Shown: positions 44,250 to 52,726 of the stretch, in pieces
How the letters are laid out: every line of letters begins with the position of its first letter
Numbering within the stretch: the stretch's first letter is position 1
Assembly: GCF_043555935.1 (NCBI RefSeq)
Contig: NZ_JBIGIB010000005.1
Location: forward strand, 186,001 to 250,000
From: Pelomonas baiyunensis
Lineage (GTDB): Bacteria; Pseudomonadota; Gammaproteobacteria; Burkholderiales; Burkholderiaceae_C
DNA: 64,000 nucleotides
Reading direction: 5' to 3'
Program-made: the position numbers and the translations under genes
The notes under the pieces: generated by a model
Databases searched by the model: none
What the model was told of the DNA's origin: nothing
The model's input: only the letters and a program-made list of their open reading frames with translations

Positions 44250-45547
44250 TTCGCCAACTCTCGACCGCCGCTGCCGACTTCACCGCCGAGTTCGAGCGCC
44301 TGCGCCATTGGTCGGCCGAGACGGATGCGGCCATCGAAGGCCGCGTGGCCGAGATCCTGGCCGACGTGCAGGCCCGGGGCGACGCCGCGGTGCTGGACTA
44401 CACCGCCCGCTTCGACCGGGTGCAGGCCGCCGCCATGGCGGATCTGGAGTTGACCCAGGCCGACTTGCAGGCCGCGCTCGCCTCCATTCCAGCGGCGCAG
44501 CGCGAGGCCTTGCAGGCCGCTGCGCGCCGGGTGCGGGCCTACCACGAGCGTCAACTGGAAGCGTCCGGCCGCAGCTGGAGCTACCGCGATGAAGACGGCA
44601 CCCTGCTGGGCCAGAAGGTCACGCCGCTGGACCGCGTAGGCATCTACGTGCCCGGTGGCAAGGCCGCGTACCCGAGCAGCGTGCTGATGAACGCCATCCC
44701 GGCCCATGTGGCCGGCGTGCCGGAGATCATCATGGTGGTGCCCACGCCCGACGGCGTGCGCAACCCGCTGGTGCTGGCCGCGGCGGCCGTGGCCGGCGTG
44801 CACCGCGTGTTCACCATCGGCGGCGCCCAGGCCGTGGCCGCGCTGGCCTACGGCACGGCCACCGTGCCGCGCGTGGACAAGATCACCGGGCCGGGCAATG
44901 CCTACGTGGCCTCGGCCAAGAAGCATGTATTCGGCCAGGTCGGCATCGACATGATTGCCGGCCCGAGCGAGATTCTGGTCATCGCCGACGGCACCACGCC
45001 GCCGGACTGGGTGGCCATGGACCTCTTCAGCCAGGCCGAGCACGACGAACTGGCGCAGAGCATCCTGCTCAGCCCGGACGCCGACTTCCTCGCCGCCGTG
45101 AAAGCGAGCATGGAGCGCCTGCTGCCCACGTTGCCGCGCGAAGCCGTCATCCGCGCCTCGCTGCAGGGCCGCGGTGCGTTGATCCACACGCGGTCGATGG
45201 AAGAGGCCTGCGAGATCAGCAACAGCATCGCGCCCGAGCATTTGGAGATCAGCGCCGCCGAGCCGGCCCGCTGGGAGCCGCTGCTGCGCCATGCGGGCGC
45301 CATCTTCATGGGTGCGTACACGAGCGAGAGCCTGGGCGACTACTGCGCCGGCCCCAACCACGTGCTGCCCACCGCCAGCACGGCGCGCTTCTCATCGCCG
45401 CTGGGCGTGTACGACTTCCAAAAGCGCAGCAGCCTCATCGAGGTCAGCGAGCAGGGCGCCCAGGTGCTGGGCGGCATCGCGTCCACACTCGCGCACGGCG
45501 AGGGCTTGCAGGCCCATGCACGCGCGGCAGAACTGCGCTTGAAGTGA
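44246..45547 (+). CDS. hisD: Histidinol dehydrogenase
   Basis: A 433-residue zinc enzyme that oxidises histidinol to histidine in two NAD-dependent steps. Clear signatures include YVPGGKAAYPSSVLMNAIPA, KITGPGNAYVASAK, DMIAGPSEILVIAD, the zinc-ligand QAEHDELAQ, and SIAPEHLEI. It is full length. The ATG overlaps the hisG stop by 4 bases. It is not followed directly by hisC, because a block of four other genes intervenes. Confidence 0.97.
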   Translation: MIRQLSTAAADFTAEFERLRHWSAETDAAIEGRVAEILADVQARGDAAVLDYTARFDRVQAAAMADLELTQADLQAALASIPAAQREALQAAARRVRAYHERQLEASGRSWSYRDEDGTLLGQKVTPLDRVGIYVPGGKAAYPSSVLMNAIPAHVAGVPEIIMVVPTPDGVRNPLVLAAAAVAGVHRVFTIGGAQAVAALAYGTATVPRVDKITGPGNAYVASAKKHVFGQVGIDMIAGPSEILVIADGTTPPDWVAMDLFSQAEHDELAQSILLSPDADFLAAVKASMERLLPTLPREAVIRASLQGRGALIHTRSMEEACEISNSIAPEHLEISAAEPARWEPLLRHAGAIFMGAYTSESLGDYCAGPNHVLPTASTARFSSPLGVYDFQKRSSLIEVSEQGAQVLGGIASTLAHGEGLQAHARAAELRLK

Positions 45548-45551
45548 CCCG

Positions 45552-45568
45552 CGCCTGACGCTCAGGCG
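45552..45568. terminator. Hairpin between hisD and the convergent acetyltransferase gene
   Basis: CGCCTGA (45552-45558) pairs with TCAGGCG (45562-45568) around CGC, overlapping the stop codon of the minus-strand gene. It could end transcripts from both sides; there is no U-run. Confidence 0.4.
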
Positions 45569-46887
45569 GCGTCGGTCGGCACGGCCTTGAACGGGCTGCG
45601 TTCGGGCGGCTCGTCGTGCTCGGCGGTGCGGGTCAGCGCGGTCGTGATCCAGTTCAGCGCCGACACGCGGTGGCGCACCGCACAGCTCAGCGGCTCAGGC
45701 TTGGCGCCCATCTTGGCCTTGGGTTCCAGCGCCGTGCGGCCCAGGCTCAGGCGCGACGAGCCGAAGGCGATCGCGTCTTGCACGGTGGACTGCAGCAGCG
45801 TGAGGTAGATCGGGGCGTCGGCGTTCGCGGCCCGGTCGTAGCCGATGTAGTAACCCAGCGTGGTGTCGCCGTCGTGCACGCTGGTGACGAAGCCCAGCCA
45901 TCGGCCATCGGCGTGTTCGGCCACCCGGCAGCGAAAGCGCGGCCCCAGGGCGGCGGCCAGCGCCGGCAGGTAACCCGGCGTGAGGGTGGCCAGCCGCAGC
46001 CCTTGGGCTTCGTGCACCTGGCTGTACAGCGCGTGCAGTTCGTCGGCGCGGGCCTGCATGTCTTCGGCGGTGATGTCGCGCAAGCTCACGCCCGCCGCGG
46101 TGCAGTCCTTCAGCAGCTTCTTGGCGGCGCTGCGGTAGCCCGAGGTCATGCTGGCGAGGTAGTCGTCCCAGGTGCGCCATTCGGGGCGCAGCGTCAGCAC
46201 CATGTCGGGTTCGGTGTCCACGGTGCGGTAGCCCAGCAGGCGCAGGGCGGCAGGGGCGTCGCTGCCGGGCAGGGGCAGGTCCTTGATCAATGCCAGGTCT
46301 GACTGGCCTTGCAGCTTGTCTGCGCGGCGCAGGCGGTAGATGGCTTCACCAATGCCGTGCCACAGCAGGGTGGTGTCTACGTCAGGGCTCAAGGCCATGG
46401 CGCGCGGCCCCCACACCAACAGGTTGCCGCACACCAGCAGGTGTTCCTGGAGGCCCTGCATCGGCGCTTGCACGAGCCGCTTCAGGCCCGAAACGCGGCC
46501 CGGCTTGCGCAGCTGGGGGCCACTCACCGTCACCCGCTGCAGCAGCAACGCAGCCACCGGCTCGCCGTCGGCATAGGCCATGGCGTAGCGCGGCTCCAGG
46601 TTGTCGGGGGCATGGGCCTCCAGCACGCGCAGGTACTCGCGCGACAGGAACACCGAATGCGTGGCGAGGCGGTCCCAGTGCGCGGGGTTCAGGAAGTCCA
46701 CACGGTCGGCCAGCACCAGTTGCAGGCCCGAGCTGCGACGGCGCGCGCTGCGGCGGGCCTGGATGTCGTGCAGCGCCTGCGCCGGGTGCACGGGCTGGGG
46801 CTTGAGCTTGCCCAGCGCGCGGCCGGTGCGGGTCAGGCGCGCAACAGTGGCTTGCAGGGGCTTCTTGGTCGGGCGGGACGCTGACAT
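45562..46887 (-). CDS. GNAT-type acyltransferase (PF13480-like)
   Basis: A 441-residue cytoplasmic protein on the strand opposite the his genes. The ATG at 46887 follows GAGG. An N-terminal basic region (RTGRALGKLKPQ, RRSARRRSSG) precedes acyltransferase-like sequence: FLSREYLRVLEAHAPDN, VAALLLQRVTV, a central SGYRSAAKKLLKDCTAAGVS and DGDTTLGYYIGYDR. The C-terminal part resembles the FemAB/GNAT fold. It may modify a cell-envelope precursor or capsule. It is part of the block that splits the operon. Confidence 0.75.
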   Translation of the reverse strand: MSASRPTKKPLQATVARLTRTGRALGKLKPQPVHPAQALHDIQARRSARRRSSGLQLVLADRVDFLNPAHWDRLATHSVFLSREYLRVLEAHAPDNLEPRYAMAYADGEPVAALLLQRVTVSGPQLRKPGRVSGLKRLVQAPMQGLQEHLLVCGNLLVWGPRAMALSPDVDTTLLWHGIGEAIYRLRRADKLQGQSDLALIKDLPLPGSDAPAALRLLGYRTVDTEPDMVLTLRPEWRTWDDYLASMTSGYRSAAKKLLKDCTAAGVSLRDITAEDMQARADELHALYSQVHEAQGLRLATLTPGYLPALAAALGPRFRCRVAEHADGRWLGFVTSVHDGDTTLGYYIGYDRAANADAPIYLTLLQSTVQDAIAFGSSRLSLGRTALEPKAKMGAKPEPLSCAVRHRVSALNWITTALTRTAEHDEPPERSPFKAVPTDAA

Positions 46888-46998
46888 CAACACCTCAGGA
46901 CATCACGGGGCGCCAAGGCTACCCCAGGCGGGGTGGGGGGGCAGCGATGGCGTCGGCCCGCCTTCACCTCGGTCACCTGCTTGGGCTACGCTGCGCCC

Positions 46999-47859
46999 AT
47001 GTCTTTGTGTCGACGAAATTTCCTGCTGTCCGCGGCGGGTGCTTCGCTGGCCTCAGCCCAGGCGGCGCCGCGCCGCCTGCTCATCCCGCGGGTGTCGGCC
47101 CGGGCTGACCTGATGAAGAACTATGCGGCCGTGCTGCTGGACCAGGCGCTGGCCGCCGCGGGCCTGCCCGTGACCCTGGAGCCCACGCCCGAGCTCATCC
47201 CGCAAAACCGTGCACTGCAGGAGCTGGGGCGGCACAGCGGCCGGCTGGATGTGGTCTGGACCATGACCTCGGTGGAGCGTGAGCAGCAGGCCCGGCCGAT
47301 CCGGCTGCCCATCTTCAAAGGCTTGTTCGGGTGGCGCTTGCTGCTGGCACCGCACGAGGTGTCGGAGCGGCTGCGGGAGGTGCAGACGCTGGCCGACCTG
47401 CGCGCGTTTTCCATGTTGCAGGGCTTGGAGTGGCCCGACACCGGTGTGTTGCAGGCCAACGGGCTGCGGGTGGTGGTGTCTCCCAGCTATGACGCGATGT
47501 TCAAGCAGTTGCGCTTGGGGCGGGCGGACGCGTTTCCGCGCTCCGTGGAGGAGGTGTGGTGGGAGCACGACCGCTACGGCCAGGGCCTCACCGTGGTGCC
47601 GGACGTCTGCCTGCATTACCCCGCGGCGGTGTACTACTTCGTGGCGCCCGACGATGACGAGCTGGCCGCAGCCATCGAGCTGGGCCTGCACCGCCTGCGC
47701 ACCACGGGAGCGTGGGACCGGCTGTTCCTCAAGCACCACGGCGACGACCTGGCCCGCGCCCGGCTGGGCAGCCGACGGGTCCTGGAGTTGCACAACCCGC
47801 TGCTGCCCAAGGCCACCCCGTTGGATCGACCGGAGTTGTGGTTTCGGCCTCAGGGTTAA
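46999..47859 (+). CDS. Periplasmic solute-binding-like protein
   Basis: A 286-residue exported protein with a short signal containing twin arginines (CRRNFLLSAAGASLASAQA). The mature part resembles the ligand-binding fold of amino-acid-type binding proteins (SBP_bac_3): LDVVWTMTSVEREQQARPI, VVSPSYDAMFKQLRLGRADAFPRS, YFVAPDDDELAAAIELGL. No transporter genes are adjacent, so it could be an orphan sensor or receptor. The ligand is unknown. Confidence 0.8.
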   Translation: MSLCRRNFLLSAAGASLASAQAAPRRLLIPRVSARADLMKNYAAVLLDQALAAAGLPVTLEPTPELIPQNRALQELGRHSGRLDVVWTMTSVEREQQARPIRLPIFKGLFGWRLLLAPHEVSERLREVQTLADLRAFSMLQGLEWPDTGVLQANGLRVVVSPSYDAMFKQLRLGRADAFPRSVEEVWWEHDRYGQGLTVVPDVCLHYPAAVYYFVAPDDDELAAAIELGLHRLRTTGAWDRLFLKHHGDDLARARLGSRRVLELHNPLLPKATPLDRPELWFRPQG

Positions 47860-47863
47860 CGCG

Positions 47864-47894
47864 ACACAAAGTTCGTGGAACACGAACTTCGTGT
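47864..47894. promoter_or_regulatory. Operator-like inverted repeat before the vapBC-type pair
   Basis: ACACAAAGTTCGTG (47864-47877) and CACGAACTTCGTGT (47881-47894) form 14-base arms with one mismatch and a 3-base spacer. It lies 13-43 bases before the antitoxin start, as expected for autoregulation. It could also end the preceding gene's transcript. Confidence 0.75.
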
Positions 47895-47906
47895 AACCTC
47901 CGGTCC

Positions 47907-48125
47907 ATGAAGAACGTGACCGTCTCGATGGACGACGCTGTGGCCGAGTGGGCCCGGCTGGAGGCCGCGCGGCGCAACACCAGCGTGTCGCGCCTGCTGG
48001 GCGAGTTGCTGGCCGAGAAGATGCGGCACGACGACGCCTACGAACGTGCGCTGCAAGACTGGCTGCACCGGGAGCGCAGCTGGGCCTCTGACGGACATCC
48101 CTACCCGGGCCGGGAGGTGCGATGA
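47907..48125 (+). CDS. Ribbon-helix-helix antitoxin
   Basis: A 72-residue protein. ATG 47907 starts the RHH motif MKNVTVSMDDAVAEWARLEA, followed by RRNTSVSRLLGELLAEKM. A charged C-terminal tail (EDAYERALQDWLHRERSW-like) would neutralise the toxin. Its stop overlaps the start of the PIN-domain gene by 4 bases, and a perfect-looking operator lies upstream. This is the classic layout of a VapBC-type module in which the complex represses its own promoter. Confidence 0.88.
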   Translation: MKNVTVSMDDAVAEWARLEAARRNTSVSRLLGELLAEKMRHDDAYERALQDWLHRERSWASDGHPYPGREVR

Positions 48126-48550
48126 GCGAGCCGGTGTTTGTCGACACCTCGGTGCTGCTGTTCAGCGAAGACGGCGCCCGCCCGGCCGAGCGCGAACAGG
48201 TGCTCGCCTGGCTCCGCACGCTCTGGACGGCGCGCACCGGTCGCGTCTCGGTGCAGGTGCTGACCGACTTCTACCTGCTCGCCACCCAGCGCGTGTCACC
48301 GCCCATGCCCCAGGGCGACGTGCGCGCCGAGGTGCGCCGCTACCAGCACTGGCGCCCGTGGCAGGCTGACCAGGCCACGGTGGAAGCCGCCTGGTCGCTG
48401 GAAAGCCGCTTCGGCCTGCCGTTTGCCGACGCCTTGGTTGTGGCCAGCGCCAAGGCGCAAGGCTGCACCCGGCTGCTGAGCCTGGCGTTGCCGCATGAAG
48501 CGGTGTACGACAGCGTGCAAGTGCTCAACCCGCTCGTCACCGCACCATGA
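48122..48550 (+). CDS. PIN-domain toxin (VapC-like)
   Basis: A 142-residue putative RNase. The acidic catalytic residues of PIN domains are seen in VFVDTSVLLF (first Asp), VSVQVLTDFYLLA, and LPFADALVVASAKAQGC (Asp near the end, with the typical ADALVVASA). Length is normal. It overlaps the antitoxin start/stop by 4 bases (ATGA) and also ends 4 bases inside hisC. This implies transcription of hisC together with the toxin pair. Confidence 0.9.
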   Translation: MSEPVFVDTSVLLFSEDGARPAEREQVLAWLRTLWTARTGRVSVQVLTDFYLLATQRVSPPMPQGDVRAEVRRYQHWRPWQADQATVEAAWSLESRFGLPFADALVVASAKAQGCTRLLSLALPHEAVYDSVQVLNPLVTAP

Positions 48551-49629
48551 CCGACCCCTTGCAACAAGCGCTCGCCTGCATCCGCCCGGACGTGCGGGCC
48601 GCCCACGCCTACGTCGTGCAACCCAGTGCCGGCGCGCTGAAGCTCGACGCGATGGAGAACCCCTACCGCTTGCCGCCCGAGCTGCAGCAGGCGCTGGGCG
48701 CTCGCCTGGGGGCGTTGGCCTTGAACCGCTACCCCGCCGAGCGGACGGCCGAGTTGGCCCGCGCGCTGGCCCGCCACGCCGGCGTGGGCGACGAGGTGGG
48801 TGTCACGCTGGGCAATGGGTCGGACGAACTCATCGGCCTTCTGACCTTGGCCGTCGCCCAGCCCGGCGCCACGGTGCTGGCCCCGGTGCCGGGCTTTGTG
48901 ATGTACGAGGCCCTGGCCCGGCAGCACCGGCTGAACTTTGTGGGTGTGCCGCTGCGGGCTCACGATTTCGAGCTCGACGAAGCCGCCATGCTGGCCGCGA
49001 TTGCGCAGCACCAGCCCGCGCTCATCTATCTGGCCTACCCGAACAACCCCACGGCCACGCTGTGGGACGCTGGCGTCATTGAACGCATCGCCCAGGCCGC
49101 GCCGGGCCTGGTGGTCATGGACGAGGCCTACCAGCCCTTCGCCAGCCAGGACAGCCTCGGCCTCATGGCCCGCCAGCCCAACGTGCTGGTCATGCGCACC
49201 ATGAGCAAGTTCGGCCTGGCCGGCGTGCGCATCGGCTACCTGCTGGGTGCCGCCGCGCTGGTCGATCAGGTCGAGAAGCTGCGCCCGCCCTACAACATCA
49301 GCGTGCTGAACGCCGAGGCCGCCTTCTTCGCGCTGGAACACGCCGACGTCTACGCCGCACAGGCCGCCGAGTTGCGGCAGCAGCGCGAGCGCTTGTTTGC
49401 GGCGCTGCAGGCGCTGCCGGGCGTCCACGCGTGGCCGAGTCAGGGCAATATGATCCTGGCGCGGGTGCCCGACGCGGCGGCCACCTTTGCCGCGCTCAAG
49501 GCGCGCGGCGTGCTGATCAAGAACGTCTCGGCCATGCACCCGCTGCTGGCCAACTGTTTGCGCTTCACCGTCGGCACGCCCGACGACAACACCCGCCTGC
49601 TGGCCGAACTCACGAGTTGCCTGTCATGA
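48547..49629 (+). CDS. hisC: Histidinol-phosphate aminotransferase
   Basis: A 360-residue PLP enzyme of class I/II fold that converts imidazole-acetol phosphate to histidinol phosphate. Motifs include LDAMENPYRLP, LGNGSDELIGLL, YLAYPNNPTATLWD, VVMDEAYQPF and the PLP lysine in MRTMSKFGLAGVRIGYL. It overlaps the toxin gene by 4 bases and hisB by 4. The preceding inserted genes mean its expression may depend partly on the toxin-antitoxin promoter. Confidence 0.96.
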   Translation: MTDPLQQALACIRPDVRAAHAYVVQPSAGALKLDAMENPYRLPPELQQALGARLGALALNRYPAERTAELARALARHAGVGDEVGVTLGNGSDELIGLLTLAVAQPGATVLAPVPGFVMYEALARQHRLNFVGVPLRAHDFELDEAAMLAAIAQHQPALIYLAYPNNPTATLWDAGVIERIAQAAPGLVVMDEAYQPFASQDSLGLMARQPNVLVMRTMSKFGLAGVRIGYLLGAAALVDQVEKLRPPYNISVLNAEAAFFALEHADVYAAQAAELRQQRERLFAALQALPGVHAWPSQGNMILARVPDAAATFAALKARGVLIKNVSAMHPLLANCLRFTVGTPDDNTRLLAELTSCLS

Positions 49630-50222
49630 CCACCCCACGCACCGCCGAAGTCACCCGCAACACCCGCGAGACGCGCATCACCGTGCGCATCAACCTCGAC
49701 GGCACGGGCCAGTCCAAGCTGCACACCGGCATCGGCTTCTTCGACCACATGCTCGACCAGATCGCCCGCCACGGCCTGATCGACCTGGACATCCACTGCG
49801 AGGGCGACCTGCACATCGACGGCCACCACACGGTGGAAGACGTGGGCATCACACTCGGCATGGCCATCGCCAAGGCCGTGGGCGACAAGGCGGGCCTGAC
49901 CCGCTACGGCCACAGCTACGTGCCGCTGGACGAGGCGCTTTCGCGCGTGGTCATCGACCTCTCCGGCCGCCCGGGCCTGCACATGGACTGCAAATTCACG
50001 GCCGGCAGCATCGGGGCCTTCGACACGCAGCTGACCTTCGAGTTCTTCCAGGGCTTTGCCAACGCGGCGCTGGCCACGGTGCACATCGACAACCTGAAGG
50101 GCCACAACGCCCACCACCAGGCCGAGACCATGTTCAAGGCCTTCGGCCGCGCGCTGCGCATGGCCACAACGGCCGACGCCCGCTCGGCCGGCGTGATTCC
50201 GTCGACGAAGGGGTCGCTGTGA
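49626..50222 (+). CDS. hisB: Imidazoleglycerol-phosphate dehydratase
   Basis: A 198-residue manganese enzyme that dehydrates imidazole glycerol phosphate. The metal-ligand motifs HHTVEDVGITLG and LKGHNAHHQAE are intact. It is the single-function form, not fused to histidinol phosphatase. The start ATG at 49626 overlaps the hisC stop by 4 bases. Its stop overlaps the GTG start of hisH by 4 bases. Confidence 0.97.
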   Translation: MTTPRTAEVTRNTRETRITVRINLDGTGQSKLHTGIGFFDHMLDQIARHGLIDLDIHCEGDLHIDGHHTVEDVGITLGMAIAKAVGDKAGLTRYGHSYVPLDEALSRVVIDLSGRPGLHMDCKFTAGSIGAFDTQLTFEFFQGFANAALATVHIDNLKGHNAHHQAETMFKAFGRALRMATTADARSAGVIPSTKGSL

Positions 50223-50953
50223 CGCGCACCGAAGGGCCGAGCGCCGGGCCGTCCCAAGCCGGCCCGCATCCTCTCGGGGGATCGACGAACGTACCCGTTC
50301 GGCGAGGGGCGCGCACGGTCGTCGTTGTCGACTACGGCATGGGCAACCTGCGCTCGGTGTCGCAGGCCGTCATGCATGCGGCCGAGGGCCAGGGTTTCGA
50401 CGTCGCCATCACCTGCGACCCCGAGGTCATCCGCGCTGCCGAACGCGTGGTGCTGCCGGGCCAGGGCGCCATGCGGGACTGCATGGCGGAGCTGGCCGCT
50501 TCAGGCGCCAAGGAAGCCGTGCTGGAAGCTGCCGCCACCAAGCCGCTGCTGGGCGTGTGCGTCGGCATGCAGATGCTGCTGGACCACAGCGAGGAGCAGG
50601 ACACGCCGGGGCTGGGGCTGATTCCGGGCCGCGTGCAGCGCTTCCGCCTGGAAGGCCGCTTGCAGGAAGACGGCAGCCGCTTCAAGGTGCCGCAGATGGG
50701 TTGGAACCGCGTGCACCAGCCGCGCCCGCATCCAGTGTGGACCGGCATCCCGGACGACAGCTGGTTCTACTTCGTGCACAGCTTCTACGCGACGACGGCG
50801 TTGCCCGAACACAGCGCGGGCGAGACCGACTATGGCCTGCGCTTTACCTGTGCAGTCGCGCGGGATAACATTTTTGCGACCCAATTCCACCCCGAGAAAA
50901 GTGCTGCGCTGGGCCTCGCCCTTTACCGCAACTTCCTGCACTGGAAGCCCTGA
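50219..50953 (+). CDS. hisH: Imidazole glycerol phosphate synthase, glutaminase subunit, with N-terminal extension
   Basis: A 244-residue class-I glutamine amidotransferase that feeds ammonia to HisF. The core begins VVVVDYGMGNLRSV; the nucleophile Cys is in LLGVCVGMQMLL, and the His/Glu pair lies in ATQFHPEKSA. The only usable start is GTG at 50219, which overlaps hisB, so about 33 residues (PSAGPSQAGPHPLGGSTNVP...) precede the normal start. No ATG, GTG or TTG codon lies in frame between that GTG and the core. The DNA for this extension resembles an intergenic repeat (hairpin at 50286-50301). Confidence 0.94.
   Translation: MTRTEGPSAGPSQAGPHPLGGSTNVPVRRGARTVVVVDYGMGNLRSVSQAVMHAAEGQGFDVAITCDPEVIRAAERVVLPGQGAMRDCMAELAASGAKEAVLEAAATKPLLGVCVGMQMLLDHSEEQDTPGLGLIPGRVQRFRLEGRLQEDGSRFKVPQMGWNRVHQPRPHPVWTGIPDDSWFYFVHSFYATTALPEHSAGETDYGLRFTCAVARDNIFATQFHPEKSAALGLALYRNFLHWKP
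50286..50301. repeat. Hairpin inside the hisH 5' end
   Basis: CGAACG (50286-50291) and CGTTCG (50296-50301) flank TACC. The surrounding 50225-50310 sequence, with GGGCCG...CGGCCC-like symmetry, looks like the intergenic repeats found elsewhere in this operon. Confidence 0.6.
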
Positions 50954-50971
50954 GGACCACCCCACCCCCTA

Positions 50972-50999
50972 CCGGCTTCGCCGGCCCCCTCAAGGGGGC
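50972..50999. repeat. Intergenic hairpin repeat between hisH and hisA
   Basis: Two adjacent stems, CCGGC-TTC-GCCGG (50972-50984) and GCCCCCT-CA-AGGGGGC (50984-50999), sit in the 136-base hisH-hisA gap. This is the family-type repeat of Comamonadaceae-like genomes. Confidence 0.7.
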
Positions 51000-51089
51000 G
51001 CCGCTGGTGGCCCGGCAGAGCCGGTTCCACGGCGGCCACTCGGTAAGTCACCACGCCTTCCAACCCTTGTTTTGACCTAGCCCCCGGCC

Positions 51090-51839
51090 ATGCTGCTGAT
51101 CCCTGCCATCGACCTGAAAGACGGTCGCTGCGTCCGCCTCAAGCAAGGCGACATGAACGACTCCACCACCTTCGGTGAAGACCCCGCCGCCATGGCCCGC
51201 CGCTGGGTGGATGCCGGCGCGCGTCGCCTGCACCTGGTGGACCTGAACGGCGCCTTCGCGGGCAAGCCGGTCAACGAGCCGGCCATCAAGGCGATCATCA
51301 AAGAGGTGGGTGACGAGATCCCCATCCAGCTGGGCGGTGGCATCCGTGACCTCGACACCATCGAGCGTTACCTGGACGACGGCCTGAGCTACGTCATCAT
51401 CGGCACGGCCGCGGTGAAGAACCCCGGCTTCCTGAAGGACGCCTGCAGCGCCTTTGGCGGCCACATCATCGTGGGCCTGGACGCCAAGGACGGCAAGGTC
51501 GCCACCGACGGCTGGAGCAAGCTCACGGGTCACGAAGTCGTCGACATGGGCCAGAAGTTCCAGGACTACGGCGTCGAAGGCATCATCTACACCGACATCG
51601 GCCGCGACGGCATGCTGACCGGCATCAACATCGAGGCCACCGTCAAGCTGGCCCAGGCGCTGACCATTCCCGTCATCGCATCGGGCGGCCTGTCCAACAT
51701 CGCCGATATCGAGCGCCTGTGCGCCGTGTTCGGCGATGGCGTGGAGGGCGTGATCTGCGGTCGCTCCATCTACACCGGTGATCTCGACTTCGCTGCCGGC
51801 CAGGCCCGTGCGGACGAGCTGATGGCTGCATTGGGCTGA
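51090..51839 (+). CDS. hisA: ProFAR isomerase (phosphoribosyl-formimino-AICAR-phosphate isomerase)
   Basis: A 249-residue (beta/alpha)8-barrel isomerase. It begins LLIPAIDLKDGRCVRL with the catalytic Asp, and carries the second catalytic Asp in IYTDIGRDGMLTG. Phosphate-binding segments are LGGGIRDLD and VIASGGLSN. It is full length. A 136-base gap with hairpin repeats separates it from hisH, in contrast to the overlaps earlier in the operon. Confidence 0.97.
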   Translation: MLLIPAIDLKDGRCVRLKQGDMNDSTTFGEDPAAMARRWVDAGARRLHLVDLNGAFAGKPVNEPAIKAIIKEVGDEIPIQLGGGIRDLDTIERYLDDGLSYVIIGTAAVKNPGFLKDACSAFGGHIIVGLDAKDGKVATDGWSKLTGHEVVDMGQKFQDYGVEGIIYTDIGRDGMLTGINIEATVKLAQALTIPVIASGGLSNIADIERLCAVFGDGVEGVICGRSIYTGDLDFAAGQARADELMAALG

Positions 51840-51867
51840 TGATGCCCCCACGCTCACTCCGTTCGCT

Positions 51868-51882
51868 GCCCCCCGAGGGGGC
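51868..51882. repeat. Intergenic hairpin repeat between hisA and hisF
   Basis: GCCCCC (51868-51873) and GGGGGC (51877-51882) form a stem in the 80-base gap. The flanks (CACTCCGTTCGCTGCC) fit the same repeat family as the hisH-hisA copy. Confidence 0.65.
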
Positions 51883-51919
51883 GCGTCAGCGGCTCTGGAC
51901 GGCCACGCGCCGCTGACCG

Positions 51920-52699
51920 ATGCTCGCCAAACGCATCATCCCCTGCCTGGACGTGACCGCCGGTCGCGTCGTCAAAGGCGTCAACTTCGTCGGCCTGCGG
52001 GACGCCGGCGACCCGGTGGACATCGCCGCCCGCTACAACGAGCAGGGCGCCGACGAGCTGACCTTCCTCGACATCACCGCCACCAGCGACGGCCGCGACC
52101 TGATTCTGCACATCATTGAAGACGTGGCCTCCAAGGTCTTCATCCCGCTGACGGTGGGTGGCGGCGTGCGGGCCGTGGCCGATGTGCGCCGGCTGCTGAA
52201 CGCGGGCGCCGACAAGGTGTCGTTCAACTCCGCCGCGGTGGCCGACCCCGAGCTGATCCGCGCGGCCAGCGACCGCTATGGCGCGCAGTGCATCGTGGTG
52301 GCCATTGACGCCAAGCGCCGCCAGGGCGACGACCTCGCGGCGCGCGGCCCCGGCTGGGACGTCTACACCCACGGCGGCCGCAAGAACGTGGGCCTGGACG
52401 CCGTGGCCTGGGCCCAGCAGATGGCCGAGTTCGGCGCCGGCGAGATCCTGCTTACCAGCATGGACCGCGACGGCACCAAGAGCGGCTTCGACCTGGAACT
52501 GACCCGCGCCGTGAGTGACGCGGTGCCCGTGCCCGTCATCGCGTCGGGTGGCGTGGGCGGCCTGGACGACTTGGCCGATGGCATCACCAAAGGCGGCGCT
52601 GACGCGGTGCTGGCCGCCAGCATCTTCCACTTCGGCCAGCACACGGTGGGCGAGGCCAAGGCGCTGATGGCCGCGCGGGGCATCCCGGTCCGCCAGTGA
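51920..52699 (+). CDS. hisF: Imidazole glycerol phosphate synthase, cyclase subunit
   Basis: A 259-residue (beta/alpha)8-barrel cyclase, partner of HisH. It begins MLAKRIIPCLDVTAGRVVKGVNF, with the catalytic Asp in LDV, and has the second Asp in LLTSMDRDGTKSG. Phosphate-binding loops are VGGGVRAVAD and IASGGVGGLDD. The start is ATG 51920. It is followed by rsmD, not by hisI and hisE, so two steps of the pathway must be encoded elsewhere. Confidence 0.97.
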   Translation: MLAKRIIPCLDVTAGRVVKGVNFVGLRDAGDPVDIAARYNEQGADELTFLDITATSDGRDLILHIIEDVASKVFIPLTVGGGVRAVADVRRLLNAGADKVSFNSAAVADPELIRAASDRYGAQCIVVAIDAKRRQGDDLAARGPGWDVYTHGGRKNVGLDAVAWAQQMAEFGAGEILLTSMDRDGTKSGFDLELTRAVSDAVPVPVIASGGVGGLDDLADGITKGGADAVLAASIFHFGQHTVGEAKALMAARGIPVRQ

Positions 52700-52726
52700 G
52701 TCACCGCGGCCGCGGACAATGCGGCC

